Assembly: GCF_039909015.1 (NCBI RefSeq)
Contig: NZ_CP150919.1
Span: 4,936,501 to 5,000,500, forward strand
Direction: 5' to 3'
From: Pseudomonas grandcourensis
GTDB taxonomy: Bacteria; Pseudomonadota; Gammaproteobacteria; Pseudomonadales; Pseudomonadaceae
Length of the DNA: 64,000 nucleotides
Under the pieces are notes generated by a model. It was not told the origin of the DNA. It worked only from the letters and a program-made list of their open reading frames with translations, and did not search any database. Positions 18,568 through 28,126 of this stretch are shown here, in pieces (positions within the stretch are counted from its first letter, which is position 1; each line of letters begins with the position of its first letter). A program made the position numbers and the translations under genes.

Positions 18568-18765
18568 ATGGAACCTCGCGTCACCGAGCTGGAAACACAC
18601 CTCAAGTGCATACGCAGGGACATGGAAGAAGCCCGGGATGACGTCAAATCCATCAAGCACCGGCTTGTCTATTCCGCCTGCGGAACAGCCGTGATCCTCG
18701 GCCTCCTTGGCTGGATCGCCAATAGCCGTTTCGAGCAGGTTATTTCATTGCTTCTGGCGCATTGA
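18568..18765 (+). CDS. Small membrane protein, XhlA/holin-like topology
   Basis: A 65-residue protein made of an amphipathic, coiled-coil-like N-terminal half (VTELETHLKCIRRDMEEARD, DVKSIKHRL) and one C-terminal membrane helix (GTAVILGLLGWIA). GGAGAAG sits before the ATG at 18568, so this start is chosen over an in-frame ATG at 18451 whose extra 39 residues look disordered. The layout resembles haemolysin XhlA and other small phage or stress membrane proteins, but there are no phage neighbours. Confidence 0.7.
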   Translation: MEPRVTELETHLKCIRRDMEEARDDVKSIKHRLVYSACGTAVILGLLGWIANSRFEQVISLLLAH

Positions 18766-18774
18766 GTGGCCCTC

Positions 18775-18811
18775 CACACAAGACCCGGTTCAATCAACCG
18801 GGTCTTGTGTG
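18775..18811. terminator. Stem-loop between convergent genes
   Basis: CACACAAGACCCGGTT, loop CAATC, AACCGGGTCTTGTGTG: a perfect 16-bp stem between the small membrane protein (+) and moeA (-). The T-tract is weak, so it may work partly as a 3'-end stabiliser. Confidence 0.75.
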
Positions 18812-18829
18812 ACAGAGCCACTGAAGCTA

Positions 18830-20056
18830 TCAGCCCAGGACTTCACTCAGCGGAATGAAGAAAACGCTATCGCCCTGAACCAGCGTGCGACCTTCCAGGA
18901 CTTCCACCAGTCCATCAGCCCAGGCGGCGCTGCGCAGCACACCGGAACTCTGGTTTTTGTAGATCGTCGCCCTGCCGTTTTCCAGCCGTCCGCGCAGATA
19001 CTCACGTCGATTGCCTGGCTGGAGCCAGTCAAACCCTGCCGGCACCTGCACCTTCAGCGGCTCTACGTCTTGCACACCCTGACGGCGCAAGAGATAGGGC
19101 CTGGTCAACAAGGCAAAGGTCACGAGGGTCGATGCCGGATTGCCCGGCAAGCCAATCACCGGCACACCGCGGAAATGTCCGAACGTCAGCGGTTTACCGG
19201 GTTTGATGGCGAGTTTCCACAGCGTCAGTTCGCCCTCTTCGCGCAAGGCGATGCCCAGAAAGTCGGCTTCCCCCACCGATACGCCACCGGTCGAGAGAAT
19301 CAGGTCGACATCCTTCAATTCACCCAATCGGGAGCGAGTGGTTTCCAGATTGTCCGGCAGAATTCCCGCGTCGACGACCTCACACCCCAAACGCTGCAAC
19401 CAGCTACACAACAACACCCGGTTGCTGTTGTAGATCTGGCCTGGCCCCAGCGTCTGACCCGGTTCAATCAACTCGTCGCCGGTAGACAGTACCGCTACAC
19501 GCACCTTGCGAACCACCTCCAGCTCAGCGCACCCCAAGGAGGCCGCCAATCCTTGCTCGATTGGCCCCAGCCGCGTACCTGCCGGCAGGATCAGTTCGCC
19601 GACGGTGGTTTCCTGGCCTTGCGGGCGGATGTTCTGGCCTTGGCTCAAGGCTTGAGTGAAACGTACTCGCTCATCGGCCTGAACCTCGGCGTTTTCCTGC
19701 ATCTCGACGCAATCGGCACCGGCGGGAACAGGCGCCCCGGTGAAAATGCGCGCACAGGTGCCTGGCTGCAACGGACCGGGGGCCTGACCGGCAAACACCT
19801 TCTGACTGACCGGCAACGGCTCTCCCGTCCAGTCGGCCATGCGCAAGGCATAACCGTCCATGGCACTGTTCGGCCAGGGGGGCAGATCAAGCGTCGACAC
19901 CAGGTCTTCAGCCAGTACACGCCCCTGTACCTGCGCCAACGGCAAGCGTTCACGCTCGACAATCCTCGAGGCCTCGGCCATTTCCAGCAAGCGCGCCAAC
20001 GCCTGCTCGACAGGCATCAGGCTGCCAGACTTGCCAGGCTTACCCACGGGATTCAC
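18830..20056 (-). CDS. moeA: Molybdopterin molybdenumtransferase MoeA
   Basis: A 408-residue MoeA of typical length. Domains run from the N-terminal hairpin (PWPNSAMDGYALR) through the MPT-binding domain (VAVLSTGDELIEPG, IYNSNRVLL, LSTGGVSVGEADF, KPGKPLTFG, GLPGNPAS) to a C-terminal beta domain. It inserts molybdate into adenylyl-molybdopterin. Its start overlaps the end of moaB by 17 bases, so the two are one operon, with mobA divergent. Confidence 0.95.
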   Translation of the reverse strand: MNPVGKPGKSGSLMPVEQALARLLEMAEASRIVERERLPLAQVQGRVLAEDLVSTLDLPPWPNSAMDGYALRMADWTGEPLPVSQKVFAGQAPGPLQPGTCARIFTGAPVPAGADCVEMQENAEVQADERVRFTQALSQGQNIRPQGQETTVGELILPAGTRLGPIEQGLAASLGCAELEVVRKVRVAVLSTGDELIEPGQTLGPGQIYNSNRVLLCSWLQRLGCEVVDAGILPDNLETTRSRLGELKDVDLILSTGGVSVGEADFLGIALREEGELTLWKLAIKPGKPLTFGHFRGVPVIGLPGNPASTLVTFALLTRPYLLRRQGVQDVEPLKVQVPAGFDWLQPGNRREYLRGRLENGRATIYKNQSSGVLRSAAWADGLVEVLEGRTLVQGDSVFFIPLSEVLG

Positions 20057-20579
20057 AAGGCGCTGCCTGTTTCAAATGGGGCACGAAATTGCACGGCCGA
20101 TGCCGCGCGTCCAGCTGCTCGGCCAGTATGCCGTTCCAAGCGGTGCGCACGGCATTGGTCGAGCCCGGCAAGCAGCATACCAGCGTGCCGTTGGCCAGAC
20201 CGGCCAATGCCCGGGACTGAACGGTCGAGGTGCCGATATCGGCAACCGAGATCTGGCGGAACAGCTCGCCAAATCCATCGACCTGTTTGTCCAGCAGGCA
20301 AGCGACGGCTTCCGGCGTGCTGTCACGCCCGGTAAAACCGGTGCCACCGGTGATCAGCACCACCTGCACGACATCGTCGGCAATCCAGTTGGCGACTTGC
20401 GCGCGAATTTTGTAGAGGTCATCTTTGAGCAACACCCGGGCGGCCAGGTAATGACCGGCAGAGGTCAAGCCGTCGACAAAGGCCTGGCCTGAGGTGTCGG
20501 TTTCCAGTGTGCGGGTATCGCTGACAGTCAGCACTGCAACATTGAGCGGTGCGAAAGGTACATCAGCCTTGGCTTTCAT
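20040..20579 (-). CDS. moaB: Molybdenum cofactor biosynthesis protein MoaB
   Basis: A 179-residue MogA/MoaB-family protein with the ligand loops VLITGGTGFTGRDSTPEAV (about 88-106) and CLPGSTNAVRTAW (about 146-158). It adenylylates molybdopterin ahead of metal insertion by MoeA, encoded immediately downstream. Confidence 0.94.
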   Translation of the reverse strand: MKAKADVPFAPLNVAVLTVSDTRTLETDTSGQAFVDGLTSAGHYLAARVLLKDDLYKIRAQVANWIADDVVQVVLITGGTGFTGRDSTPEAVACLLDKQVDGFGELFRQISVADIGTSTVQSRALAGLANGTLVCCLPGSTNAVRTAWNGILAEQLDARHRPCNFVPHLKQAAPCESRG

Positions 20580-20660
20580 AGGCTCGTCCAGTTGTAGGAG
20601 AAACAGCCCGGTGTTATATCACAGCGCTCCGTTTTTTCGCCGCCCCCATGGAGGCCTGCC

Positions 20661-21263
20661 ATGACCACGAATTCACAATTGCCACCCTGCTCCATTCTGC
20701 TCCTGGCGGGCGGCCGCGGCCAACGTATGGGGGGGCGGGACAAAGGGTTGCTGGACTGGCACGGCGAACCGCTGATTGTGCATCTGCATCGCAAGACCCG
20801 TCCGCTGACCGATGACCTGATCATCTCCTGCAATCGCAACCTTGAGAAGTACGCCCCCTACGCCGACCAGTTGGTCCACGATGATGAAGGTGACTTCCCC
20901 GGGCCGTTGGCCGGTATCCGTGCAGGCCTGAAAGCTGCTCGCCATAGCCATCTGCTGGTCATGCCCTGTGACGTTCCGGGCATCGATGCGGCGCTGATCG
21001 ACACTATGCGCGAGGCCGCCAACCTGCATCCGGACAAGCCGTTGATGGTGCGGCATGACGACCACTGGGAGCCGTTGTTGTGTGTGATCCCGGTGCTACA
21101 CAGGGCCGCATTTGAAAATGCCTGGAACGAGGGTGAGCGCAGCCCTGGCCGGTTGATGCGCAAGCTCGGCGCGACCGCACTGCAATGCCCCGACAAGGAC
21201 CCACGATTGGCCAACCTCAACACGCCGGAACTTTTAAGCGGTCATGGCACTGTGTCAGACTGA
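20661..21263 (+). CDS. mobA: Molybdenum cofactor guanylyltransferase MobA
   Basis: A 200-residue nucleotidyltransferase with the GTP-binding signature [19 protein letters not shown] (about 13-31), then [19 protein letters not shown] and MPCDVPGID. It attaches GMP to molybdenum cofactor for bis-MGD enzymes. It starts after AGGCCTGCC and is divergent from moaB-moeA. Confidence 0.95.
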   Translation: MTTNSQLPPCSILLLAGGRGQRMGGRDKGLLDWHGEPLIVHLHRKTRPLTDDLIISCNRNLEKYAPYADQLVHDDEGDFPGPLAGIRAGLKAARHSHLLVMPCDVPGIDAALIDTMREAANLHPDKPLMVRHDDHWEPLLCVIPVLHRAAFENAWNEGERSPGRLMRKLGATALQCPDKDPRLANLNTPELLSGHGTVSD

Positions 21264-21340
21264 TATTCATCAGGAACTTGCGCAGACGGTGCACGTCTCA
21301 AGTTCAGCAACCACAGAATTCTTATTCGGAGACACAACTC

Positions 21341-21562
21341 ATGACTCAACGGACCCTCGCCACTTTCATGCTCGCACTGGGCCTTGCCACCCTCGCCGGT
21401 TGCGCATCGCCTACAGTGATCACCTTGAATGACGGTCGCGAAATCCAGGCCGTCGACACGCCGCAATTCGACAAGGATTCCGGTTTCTACGAATTCGAAC
21501 AGCTAGACGGCAAGCAGACCCGCATCAACAAGGATCAGGTTCGTACCGTCAAGGAGCTGTAA
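21341..21562 (+). CDS. YgdI/YgdR-type small lipoprotein
   Basis: A 73-residue lipoprotein: signal sequence TLATFMLALGLATLAGC with lipobox LAGC, then the DUF903 core (ITLNDGREIQAVDTPQFD, YEFEQLDGKQTRINKDQV). GGAGA lies ten bases before the ATG at 21341. The family is widespread in the outer membrane of gammaproteobacteria with no settled role. Confidence 0.9.
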   Translation: MTQRTLATFMLALGLATLAGCASPTVITLNDGREIQAVDTPQFDKDSGFYEFEQLDGKQTRINKDQVRTVKEL

Positions 21563-21583
21563 TCCTGGCGCCACCGGATACAG

Positions 21584-21609
21584 AAAAGCCCGCTTGATGC
21601 GGGTTTTTT
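21584..21609 (+). terminator. Intrinsic terminator
   Basis: AAAAGCCCGC, loop TTGAT, GCGGGTTTTTT directly after the lipoprotein gene. The A-tract also allows function for the convergent pseudouridine synthase gene. Confidence 0.85.
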
Positions 21610-21646
21610 CATGCCTGGAGAACAGCGCACCAGGATTGCTTCCTGA

Positions 21647-22537
21647 TCACCATTGCAGGGTGATTTCACTCTCGAATTCACGCGCCTGGCCCGTGACCGG
21701 ATCGATAAATTTAAGCCCCTGAGCCAGCAGCTTCAAAGGATTGGCGTAGTCATCCTGCGCATCCTTGAGCACCTCGGGGTAAAACGGGTCGTTGCAGATT
21801 GCGGCGCCCAACGCTGCCATATGTACCCGTAGCTGATGCTTCTTGCCCGTCACCGGGTAAAGACCATAACGCCAGAGACCCCCCTGTTTTTCCCTGACTT
21901 CGACCGCCGTCTCGGTATTGCTGGCCCCCGGCCCCTCCTGCATACGGAAGAACGGTTCGCCATCGACCAGTCGGCTTTTATGCACCAACGGGAAAGCAAG
22001 GTCGGGCAACGCCTTGGCGATGGCTTCGTAGCGTTTTTCGATTTGCCGGGTTGGAAACAACGACTGATAGGCTGAGCGGGTCTGCGGATTGGCGGAAAAC
22101 AGCACCAGCCCTGCAGTGTGCCGGTCAATGCGATGCAATGGCACCAGGTGCGGATTGTCCAGGCGCCGGATCAAGCGCCGCAGCAGCGTCTGTTCGACGT
22201 ATTCGCCAGCCGGTGTCACCGGCAGGAAATGTGGCTTGTCGGCCACCACCAGATGCTCGTCCGCGTACAGAATCGACTCGATCACCGGGATCGGCTTTTC
22301 ATCCGGCACTTCGCGAAAATAATGAATTCGCAAACCTTCCCTGTAGGCCAGATCGAGGGCAATCGGCATGCCCTGCCCATCAAGGACCCGGCCACGGGCA
22401 ATTCTGTCCAGCCATTGCTCACGACCGATGGCGCTGAAATGCTCGCACAGGCAATCGACAACGGTCTGCCACGGGCCAGGTGGCAAGTAGAGCGTACTGG
22501 CCTGACTGTGTGCCGCGGAAAAAGAAGAAGTGGACAT
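21647..22537 (-). CDS. RluA-family pseudouridine synthase
   Basis: A 296-residue RNA pseudouridine synthase. The catalytic Asp is in PLHRIDRHTAGLVLFS (about 133-148), and KPHFLPVTPAGEY and PVTGKKHQLRVHMA (near 228) complete the fold. There is no S4 domain. Its target (rRNA or tRNA) cannot be read; similar stand-alone enzymes are often labelled RluA/RluD-like. Confidence 0.9.
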   Translation of the reverse strand: MSTSSFSAAHSQASTLYLPPGPWQTVVDCLCEHFSAIGREQWLDRIARGRVLDGQGMPIALDLAYREGLRIHYFREVPDEKPIPVIESILYADEHLVVADKPHFLPVTPAGEYVEQTLLRRLIRRLDNPHLVPLHRIDRHTAGLVLFSANPQTRSAYQSLFPTRQIEKRYEAIAKALPDLAFPLVHKSRLVDGEPFFRMQEGPGASNTETAVEVREKQGGLWRYGLYPVTGKKHQLRVHMAALGAAICNDPFYPEVLKDAQDDYANPLKLLAQGLKFIDPVTGQAREFESEITLQW

Positions 22538-22609
22538 ACGAAAGCTCTAACCCTCAGTGCAGGGCGGCATTATCCAACAGCAGGAGGGAATGAACCTAGA
22601 GAAGATTCC

Positions 22610-22927
22610 TCAAGCCGGGATCTGTGTGCGCGCCGCCGCTTCGGTGTACTCCTTGAGCCAGCGCAGCACATCGACCGCCTCCCAGCGAGCGGGGTCGTAC
22701 AGGGCGTACAACAATCCCTGATAACCCACGACATCGAGTTGCCGGTGATAACCCGCGCGCTGAAACAAGGCTTCGATTTCTGCGAAACAGGTATTGAAAT
22801 GCGTTTTGTTGAAGGGCGTTTTCCCCTCGGTCACCAGACCATCTAGACGCAACTCAAGGACAGCCTCGCGCACGACTTCTGCAGACATCCGGTTCACGCT
22901 GTTCTTCAACTGTTCGACATTGACCAC
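22610..22927 (-). CDS. Conserved hypothetical protein
   Basis: A 105-residue soluble protein, starting MVNVEQLKNSVNRMS, with mixed helix and no signal or membrane segment. It has one central hydrophobic stretch (QLDVVGYQGLLYALYD). No named family recognised. It precedes a glutaredoxin-like gene on the same strand by 172 bp. Confidence 0.65.
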   Translation of the reverse strand: MVNVEQLKNSVNRMSAEVVREAVLELRLDGLVTEGKTPFNKTHFNTCFAEIEALFQRAGYHRQLDVVGYQGLLYALYDPARWEAVDVLRWLKEYTEAAARTQIPA

Positions 22928-23099
22928 GATTCATCCCTCTGACGCCCGGGCTTGCCTGCTCACTCCCGAAAATCAGGAACGGCAAGGCAGGCACCGCGAA
23001 TAACTGTATGCGCATACAGTATCCGATCAACACCGAATAAGCCAAGGGGATCAATCGCAAAGTTCGACAGGCGGGACATGCCGCCAACGCAAGAACCGC

Positions 23100-23336
23100 T
23101 CAACGCAGGAACGCCACCACCTGATCGGCACTGAACGGCCAGCCCAGTTCCGCACCGGTATCGACTCGCCGCAACACCGGAATTCGCAGGCTGTAGGCTG
23201 CGAACCATGTTTCATCGTCGGCGATGTCCACCAGTTCCACCAGCAGACCGCGCTCGACGAACTCCATCAACATGGCTTCGGCTACTTCACAGAGATGGCA
23301 TCCAAGGGTGCCGAACAGCTGACATTCGGGAAGCAT
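23100..23336 (-). CDS. Glutaredoxin-like protein (DUF836)
   Basis: A 78-residue thioredoxin-fold protein. CHLC in LFGTLGCHLCEVAEAML (about 8-24) is the CxxC active site, and SLRIPVLRR supplies the cis-proline. Proteins of this family (YbbN/DUF836) are short glutaredoxin relatives of unknown partner. Confidence 0.85.
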   Translation of the reverse strand: MLPECQLFGTLGCHLCEVAEAMLMEFVERGLLVELVDIADDETWFAAYSLRIPVLRRVDTGAELGWPFSADQVVAFLR

Positions 23337-23441
23337 GAGCGCTCAACCAGAAAATGAAGTGACCATTCTAGGCCTGCCCCGAAAAACCGTCGAGCCATTG
23401 AGGCCCCTGCCCTGGTGCCACCGACGATAAAGAGACCTGAG

Positions 23442-24650
23442 TCAGTCCTGGCTCACGGCACCGATCTTGTGGATCGACAGGTCCGCGCCGTAATACTCCT
23501 CTTCCTGGCTCAGGCGCAATCCATGCAGCGCCTTGATCACGCCATACACCGCAAACCCGCCGGCCAGTGCCACAGTGATGCCCAGCGCAGTGCCGATCAA
23601 CTGGCTGATCAGGCTGACCCCGCCCAGCCCGCCCAAAGCGGTCTGCCCGAAAATGCCGCAGGCGATGCCGCCCCACACACCGCACAAGCCATGCAACGGC
23701 CACACACCCAACACATCGTCGATGCGCCATTTGCCTTGGGCCGCGGTAAAGCACCAGACAAACAGCGCCCCCGCGACGGCACCGGTGACCAGCGCCCCCA
23801 CAGGATGCATCAGGTCGGAACCGGCACAGATTGCCACGAGCCCCGCCAACGGGCCGTTGTGCAGAAAACCGGGGTCGTTGCGCCCGACAATCAGCGCCGC
23901 CACGGTACCACCCACCATGGCCATCAACGAGTTCACCGCCACCAGTCCGCTGACACCTTGCAGGGTTTGCGCACTCATGACGTTGAAGCCGAACCAGCCA
24001 ACAATCAGGATCCACGAACCCAGTGCCAGAAACGGGATGCTCGATGGCGCGAACGCAACCAGCCGACCGTCGCGATAGCGACCATTACGCGGCCCGAGCA
24101 ACAGCACCGCCGCCAGTGCCAGCCAACCGCCCATGGCATGCACCACCACGGAGCCTGCGAAATCATGGAACCCGGCGCCAAAGCGCTCCAGCAACCAGGC
24201 TTGCAAGCCCAGGTTGCCGTTCCAGACAATGCCTTCGAAGAACGGATAGATGAACGCGACGATCAACGCGGTTGCACACAGCTGGGGAACAAATCGGGCG
24301 CGCTCGGCGATGCCTCCGGAAATGATCGCCGGGATCGCCGCGGCAAAGGTCAGCAGGAAGAAAAACTTCACCAGGCCATAGCCGTGGTCGGCATTGAGCA
24401 CGGCCGCTGGCTGCATGAACGTCACGCCATAGGAAATCCAATAGCCTATAAAGAAGTAGGCCAGTGTCGAAACAGCGAAGTCGCTGAGAATCTTCGACAA
24501 CGCATTGACCTGGTTTTTCTGTCGAACGGTTCCGACTTCGAGAAAGGCGAAACCGGCGTGCATGGCCAGAACCATGACCGCACCGATCAGAATGAACAGC
24601 GTATTGGAGCTATGGACCAGGGTGTCCACAGCGCTTTGCAGATTTTCCAT
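23442..24650 (-). CDS. amt: Ammonium transporter Amt
   Basis: A 402-residue AmtB-family channel with eleven predicted membrane helices. The two pore histidines are in DFAGSVVVHAMGG and WPLHGLCGVWGG, and the signature DFAGSVVVH is intact. The frame opens 66 bases upstream, but the ATG at 24650 begins at the normal first helix. No glnK is next to it, so it is a stand-alone Amt. A possible sigma-54 promoter lies about 245 bases upstream. Confidence 0.92.
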   Translation of the reverse strand: MENLQSAVDTLVHSSNTLFILIGAVMVLAMHAGFAFLEVGTVRQKNQVNALSKILSDFAVSTLAYFFIGYWISYGVTFMQPAAVLNADHGYGLVKFFFLLTFAAAIPAIISGGIAERARFVPQLCATALIVAFIYPFFEGIVWNGNLGLQAWLLERFGAGFHDFAGSVVVHAMGGWLALAAVLLLGPRNGRYRDGRLVAFAPSSIPFLALGSWILIVGWFGFNVMSAQTLQGVSGLVAVNSLMAMVGGTVAALIVGRNDPGFLHNGPLAGLVAICAGSDLMHPVGALVTGAVAGALFVWCFTAAQGKWRIDDVLGVWPLHGLCGVWGGIACGIFGQTALGGLGGVSLISQLIGTALGITVALAGGFAVYGVIKALHGLRLSQEEEYYGADLSIHKIGAVSQD

Positions 24651-24864
24651 GGAATGGGCAGACCTTATGGCAGAAAAAAGCACCAAAGCAGTTCGCGATG
24701 ACTGTCCATGCACCAAGTTGCAGCTTCAAGGTATCAGCGCACTGATCCCGTTGAACCACTTTGGCGCACGGACGCCGCCCGGGAAAAACGCGCCCCGGAC
24801 GTTTACGCGAGTTTTTGATTGTTGGTCCTACGGTTTTACTGAAATCATGCCCGGCAATAGCGCA

Positions 24865-24907
24865 ATGGTGCGCACCGGTGCACCACGACTCAGCAAAAGT
24901 TGTACCA
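24865..24907 (-). promoter_or_regulatory. Possible sigma-54 promoter and GGTGC dyads for amt
   Basis: On the minus strand TGGTACAACTTTTGCT (24907-24892) has GG and GC separated by ten bases, the -24/-12 spacing of RpoN promoters. Between it and amt is a TGGTGC...GCACCA dyad at about 24865-24884, similar in outline to NtrC half-sites. Amt genes are usually nitrogen regulated. NtrC sites more often lie upstream, so this is a moderate guess. Confidence 0.35.
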
Positions 24908-24978
24908 GCCATTTGTACTGAACCTTCGCCGAAGGCTCATACTCGAACGCATCAGAAAGCCACTTAAGGAGATCCACC

Positions 24979-25293
24979 ATGGCCCGCACCCAGGCAAAGA
25001 CTGCTCAAGAAATCCTGATGAACGACTTTCAGACACTGGTCAGTGACACCGAACGCTTGCTGGAGCACACCGCGACCCTGGCCGGCGATCAGGCCGACGA
25101 GTTGCGCGAGCAGATCCACGACAGCCTCTTGCGTGCCCGTGAAACCCTGAAACTGACCGAAGACTCCCTGCGCGAACAAGGCAAGGCTGCTGTCACCGCC
25201 ACTGAAGACTATGTCCAGGCCAACCCTTGGCAATCCGTCGGGATCGCGGCCGGCGTGGGTTTCCTGATCGGCCTGCTGGCCAGCCGGCGCTGA
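24979..25293 (+). CDS. YqjD/ElaB/DUF883-family membrane protein
   Basis: A 104-residue protein with a long amphipathic helix (about 10-75) and a C-terminal membrane anchor (GIAAGVGFLIGLLASRR). In E. coli, YqjD and ElaB tether ribosomes to the inner membrane in stationary phase. AAGGAG sits before the ATG. First of three adjacent genes with the same order as yqjD-yqjE-yqjK. Confidence 0.88.
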   Translation: MARTQAKTAQEILMNDFQTLVSDTERLLEHTATLAGDQADELREQIHDSLLRARETLKLTEDSLREQGKAAVTATEDYVQANPWQSVGIAAGVGFLIGLLASRR

Positions 25294-25294
25294 T

Positions 25295-25684
25295 ATGTCG
25301 ATCGGCGAATCCGGCCCGTCCGTGACGGGAACAAGCTCCTCATCGCGGCGCCTGGGTGCTGCCTTCCTTGGGTTGCTGCACAGCCATGTCGAACTGTTCG
25401 GCATCGAATTGCAGGAACAAAAAGCCCGCACCGTCAGCCTGTTGCTGTTTGCCGGCCTGGCGCTGGTGTTTGCGTTGCTGCTGCTGGTAGGGCTGTCGAC
25501 GCTGGTGCTTATCCTGTTCTGGGACACGTATCGACTGGCCGCCATCATCGGGCTCTGCGTGTTCTACTCCCTCGCGGCCATATTCTGTGGAATGCGCCTG
25601 AGAGCGGCGATTTTCGATGAGTCCTCGCCCTTCCATGGCACCCTGGAAGAGCTGGCCAACGATCGGGAGCGCCTGCTGCCATGA
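25295..25684 (+). CDS. YqjE-like phage-holin-family membrane protein
   Basis: A 129-residue protein with two hydrophobic helices (about 47-70 and 77-98) and a short cytoplasmic tail. It begins one base after the YqjD-like gene and its stop overlaps the next start (ATGA). The partnership with the YqjD-like gene is conserved in many proteobacteria; no catalytic motif is seen. Confidence 0.85.
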   Translation: MSIGESGPSVTGTSSSSRRLGAAFLGLLHSHVELFGIELQEQKARTVSLLLFAGLALVFALLLLVGLSTLVLILFWDTYRLAAIIGLCVFYSLAAIFCGMRLRAAIFDESSPFHGTLEELANDRERLLP

Positions 25685-26025
25685 GCCTGCCTGAATTGCC
25701 ACAAAACAGCTCACGCGCGGAAATGCGCAAGGCCCTGATCCGCTTGCGCATGGAAATGCATCGTCAGGAAATCCGCCACGAATCCGCGCAACTGCTGCAG
25801 CCCTTGCAACGGGTGCGCGGGATGACGCAAAACCTGCAGGACGGTTTTGGCATCAAGCACGCTCCACTCTGGGGCGTGGCCGCCGTTACCCTGCTGGGTT
25901 TTCTGACCGGCAAGGGTGCAAAAAACGGAGGTGGCCTCAGCAGCCTGACCCGGCTGGTCCGCCTCGGCACCACACTGGGACCGCTGATCAAACTGATCTT
26001 GCAGGGCTCTTCGCGCAAAGACTGA
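25681..26025 (+). CDS. YqjK-position hypothetical protein
   Basis: A 114-residue basic protein: a charged helical N-terminal half (MRKALIRLRMEMHRQEI) and a moderately hydrophobic centre (LWGVAAVTLLGFLTG). It overlaps the holin-like gene by four bases, so it is co-translated with that operon. Sequence similarity to YqjK is weak; the call rests on position and character. Confidence 0.75.
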   Translation: MSLPELPQNSSRAEMRKALIRLRMEMHRQEIRHESAQLLQPLQRVRGMTQNLQDGFGIKHAPLWGVAAVTLLGFLTGKGAKNGGGLSSLTRLVRLGTTLGPLIKLILQGSSRKD

Positions 26026-26226
26026 TCAGTTTCTTCCTGGTTGCATTCTTGATGCGCCCCTCTATCGGGGGGGGCAATCCTGTGCGCCTACCCGGTCAGC
26101 AGGCGCTTTCCAAAAAAGATCTTACCAGGAGGCTCGATATCGACGCCGCCGGGTTGCAGTTCCGCTTGCAGGTCATGGCGCGAAACGGGAAGCTAGGCCA
26201 TCAGTCACCTGACGGAGAGCCCCGCC

Positions 26227-27555
26227 TTGGATTGGCACACCCTGCTTACCCGCGAACGTCTCGGAAAACCTCTGCACAGCCCTGAAGAACTCGGCCGCAG
26301 CCCTTTTCACAAAGACCACGACCGCATCATTTTCTCGGGGGCTTTCCGCCGCCTCGGGCGCAAGACCCAGGTCCATCCGGTGTCCAGCAACGATCACATT
26401 CATACGCGCCTGACCCACTCGCTGGAAGTCAGTTGTGTGGGTCGTTCACTGGGCATGCGGGTCGGCGAAACCATCCGCAGGACCCTGCCCGAATGGTGCG
26501 AACCCAGCGACTTGGGGATGGTGGTGCAATCGGCCTGCCTGGCACACGACATCGGCAACCCGCCGTTCGGCCATTCCGGTGAAGACGCGATCCGCCATTG
26601 GTTCCAGCAAGCCGCCGGCCGTGGCTGGCTGGATGCAATGAGTGAAGCCGAGCGCAATGACTTCCTGAATTTCGAAGGCAATGCCCAGGGCTTTCGGGTA
26701 CTCACCCAACTGGAGTATCACCAGTTCGACGGCGGCACCCGCCTGACCTATGCAACGCTGGGCACGTACCTGAAGTATCCATGGACGGCCAGGCACGCCG
26801 ACTCGCTGGGCTACAAGAAACACAAGTTCGGCTGTTATCAGAGCGAGCTGCCGCTGCTGGAGCAGATCGCCCATAAACTCGGCCTGCCGCAACTGGAGGA
26901 GCAACGCTGGGCGCGGCATCCGCTGGTGTACCTGATGGAGGCCGCCGACGACATCTGCTATGCGCTGATCGACCTGGAAGACGGCCTGGAAATGGAGTTG
27001 CTGGAATACGCCGAAGTCGAATCCCTGCTGCTTGGCCTGGTGGGCGATGACTTGCCGGAGACCTATCGCCAGCTCGGTCCTGACGATTCGCGCCGACGCA
27101 AACTGGCGATCCTGCGCGGTAAAGCCATCGAGCACTTGACCAATGCCGCCGCCCGCGCCTTCGTCGAGCAACAGGATGCGCTGCTGGCCGGTACACTGCC
27201 CGGCGATCTGGTGGAACACATGCACGGTCCCGCCAAGCGTTGCGTGCTCAATGCCAAGGACATGGCCCGCAAGAAAATCTTCCAGGACAAGCGCAAGACC
27301 CTGCACGAGATCGGCGCCTACACCACGCTGGAAATCCTGCTCAACGCCTTTTGCGGTGCAGCGCTGGAGCAGCACAACGGTCGAACCCCGTCATTCAAGA
27401 GCCGCCGCATCCTTGACCTGTTGGGCAACAATGCACCTGATCCTCACGGCCCGTTGCACACTTCGTTTTTACGCATGATTGATTTCATCGCCGGCATGAC
27501 CGACAGCTATGCCAGCGACATGGCCCTGGAAATGACCGGTCGCGCCAGCCACTGA
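26227..27555 (+). CDS. dgt: Deoxyguanosinetriphosphate triphosphohydrolase-like protein
   Basis: A 442-residue HD-domain dNTPase. Metal-binding residues are visible as RLTHSLEVS (H), [18 protein letters not shown] (HD) and later [16 protein letters not shown] (D). The reaction is dNTP to deoxynucleoside plus triphosphate. The start is a TTG at 26227 with GGAGAGC before it; the resulting N-terminus ([12 protein letters not shown]) matches the family. It is the shorter dGTPase-like subfamily, often regulatory rather than dGTP specific. Confidence 0.92.
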   Translation: MDWHTLLTRERLGKPLHSPEELGRSPFHKDHDRIIFSGAFRRLGRKTQVHPVSSNDHIHTRLTHSLEVSCVGRSLGMRVGETIRRTLPEWCEPSDLGMVVQSACLAHDIGNPPFGHSGEDAIRHWFQQAAGRGWLDAMSEAERNDFLNFEGNAQGFRVLTQLEYHQFDGGTRLTYATLGTYLKYPWTARHADSLGYKKHKFGCYQSELPLLEQIAHKLGLPQLEEQRWARHPLVYLMEAADDICYALIDLEDGLEMELLEYAEVESLLLGLVGDDLPETYRQLGPDDSRRRKLAILRGKAIEHLTNAAARAFVEQQDALLAGTLPGDLVEHMHGPAKRCVLNAKDMARKKIFQDKRKTLHEIGAYTTLEILLNAFCGAALEQHNGRTPSFKSRRILDLLGNNAPDPHGPLHTSFLRMIDFIAGMTDSYASDMALEMTGRASH

Positions 27556-27733
27556 GGTGAACCGATTGATCAGCCATTACGGCATTCGTTATGGCTGATC
27601 TCCCCTTCAACATCCAACAGCACTCAAGTTTCGTCGAATCGCCCTACAGCACATGGCGAGCAAACTGATCGCTTGCCCGGAACTCTCGCGAAACAATCGC
27701 CCTCCCTTCTGTTCGACAGATGAAGTGCGCCCC

Positions 27734-28126
27734 ATGGCTGAAGACGATCTACGCATCCTCGTGGTGGAAGACCATCCCTTCCAACTGATAGCCACTCAAT
27801 GCCTGCTGGAAAGTTATGGCTTCACCCGGCTGACGACCACCGACAGCGCCAAAGGCGCCCTGCAGCAACTGCTCGGGGCCGACCAACCGTTCGACATCCT
27901 TTTATGCGATCAATGCCTGCCGGATCTGACGGGGCTCGAACTGGTCCGGTTCGCCAGCCAGCGAGGGCTGATCAGGCAGGCGATCATTCTGAGTAGCCTG
28001 ACGACGTCTGAACTGGATGAGCTTGAAAAAACGGCCACAGAACACAGGCTGCCATTATTGGGCTACTTGATAAAACCACTGAAACAATCTGAATTTAGAA
28101 ACTTGTTGACCTCAGCACCCCTATAG
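27734..28126 (+). CDS. Single-domain response regulator
   Basis: A 130-residue receiver with no output domain: ILVVEDHPFQLIATQCLLES, phospho-Asp in DILLCDQCLPDLTGLEL, SSLTTSE and YLIKPL. The ATG at 27734 gives a clean receiver; an in-frame ATG at 27653 adds 27 unlikely residues. The sequence resembles receivers of the RocA/BvgA neighbourhood in pseudomonads. A second, damaged regulator follows. Confidence 0.75.
   Translation: MAEDDLRILVVEDHPFQLIATQCLLESYGFTRLTTTDSAKGALQQLLGADQPFDILLCDQCLPDLTGLELVRFASQRGLIRQAIILSSLTTSELDELEKTATEHRLPLLGYLIKPLKQSEFRNLLTSAPL

Noticed and set aside
18707..20335. 542-codon + strand frame across moeA and moaB
   Set aside because: Antisense to two genes with complete family motifs; no similarity and no ribosome site.
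23415..24701. 428-codon frame opposite amt
   Set aside because: Antisense shadow with Gln/Arg-rich low-complexity sequence; amt is certain.
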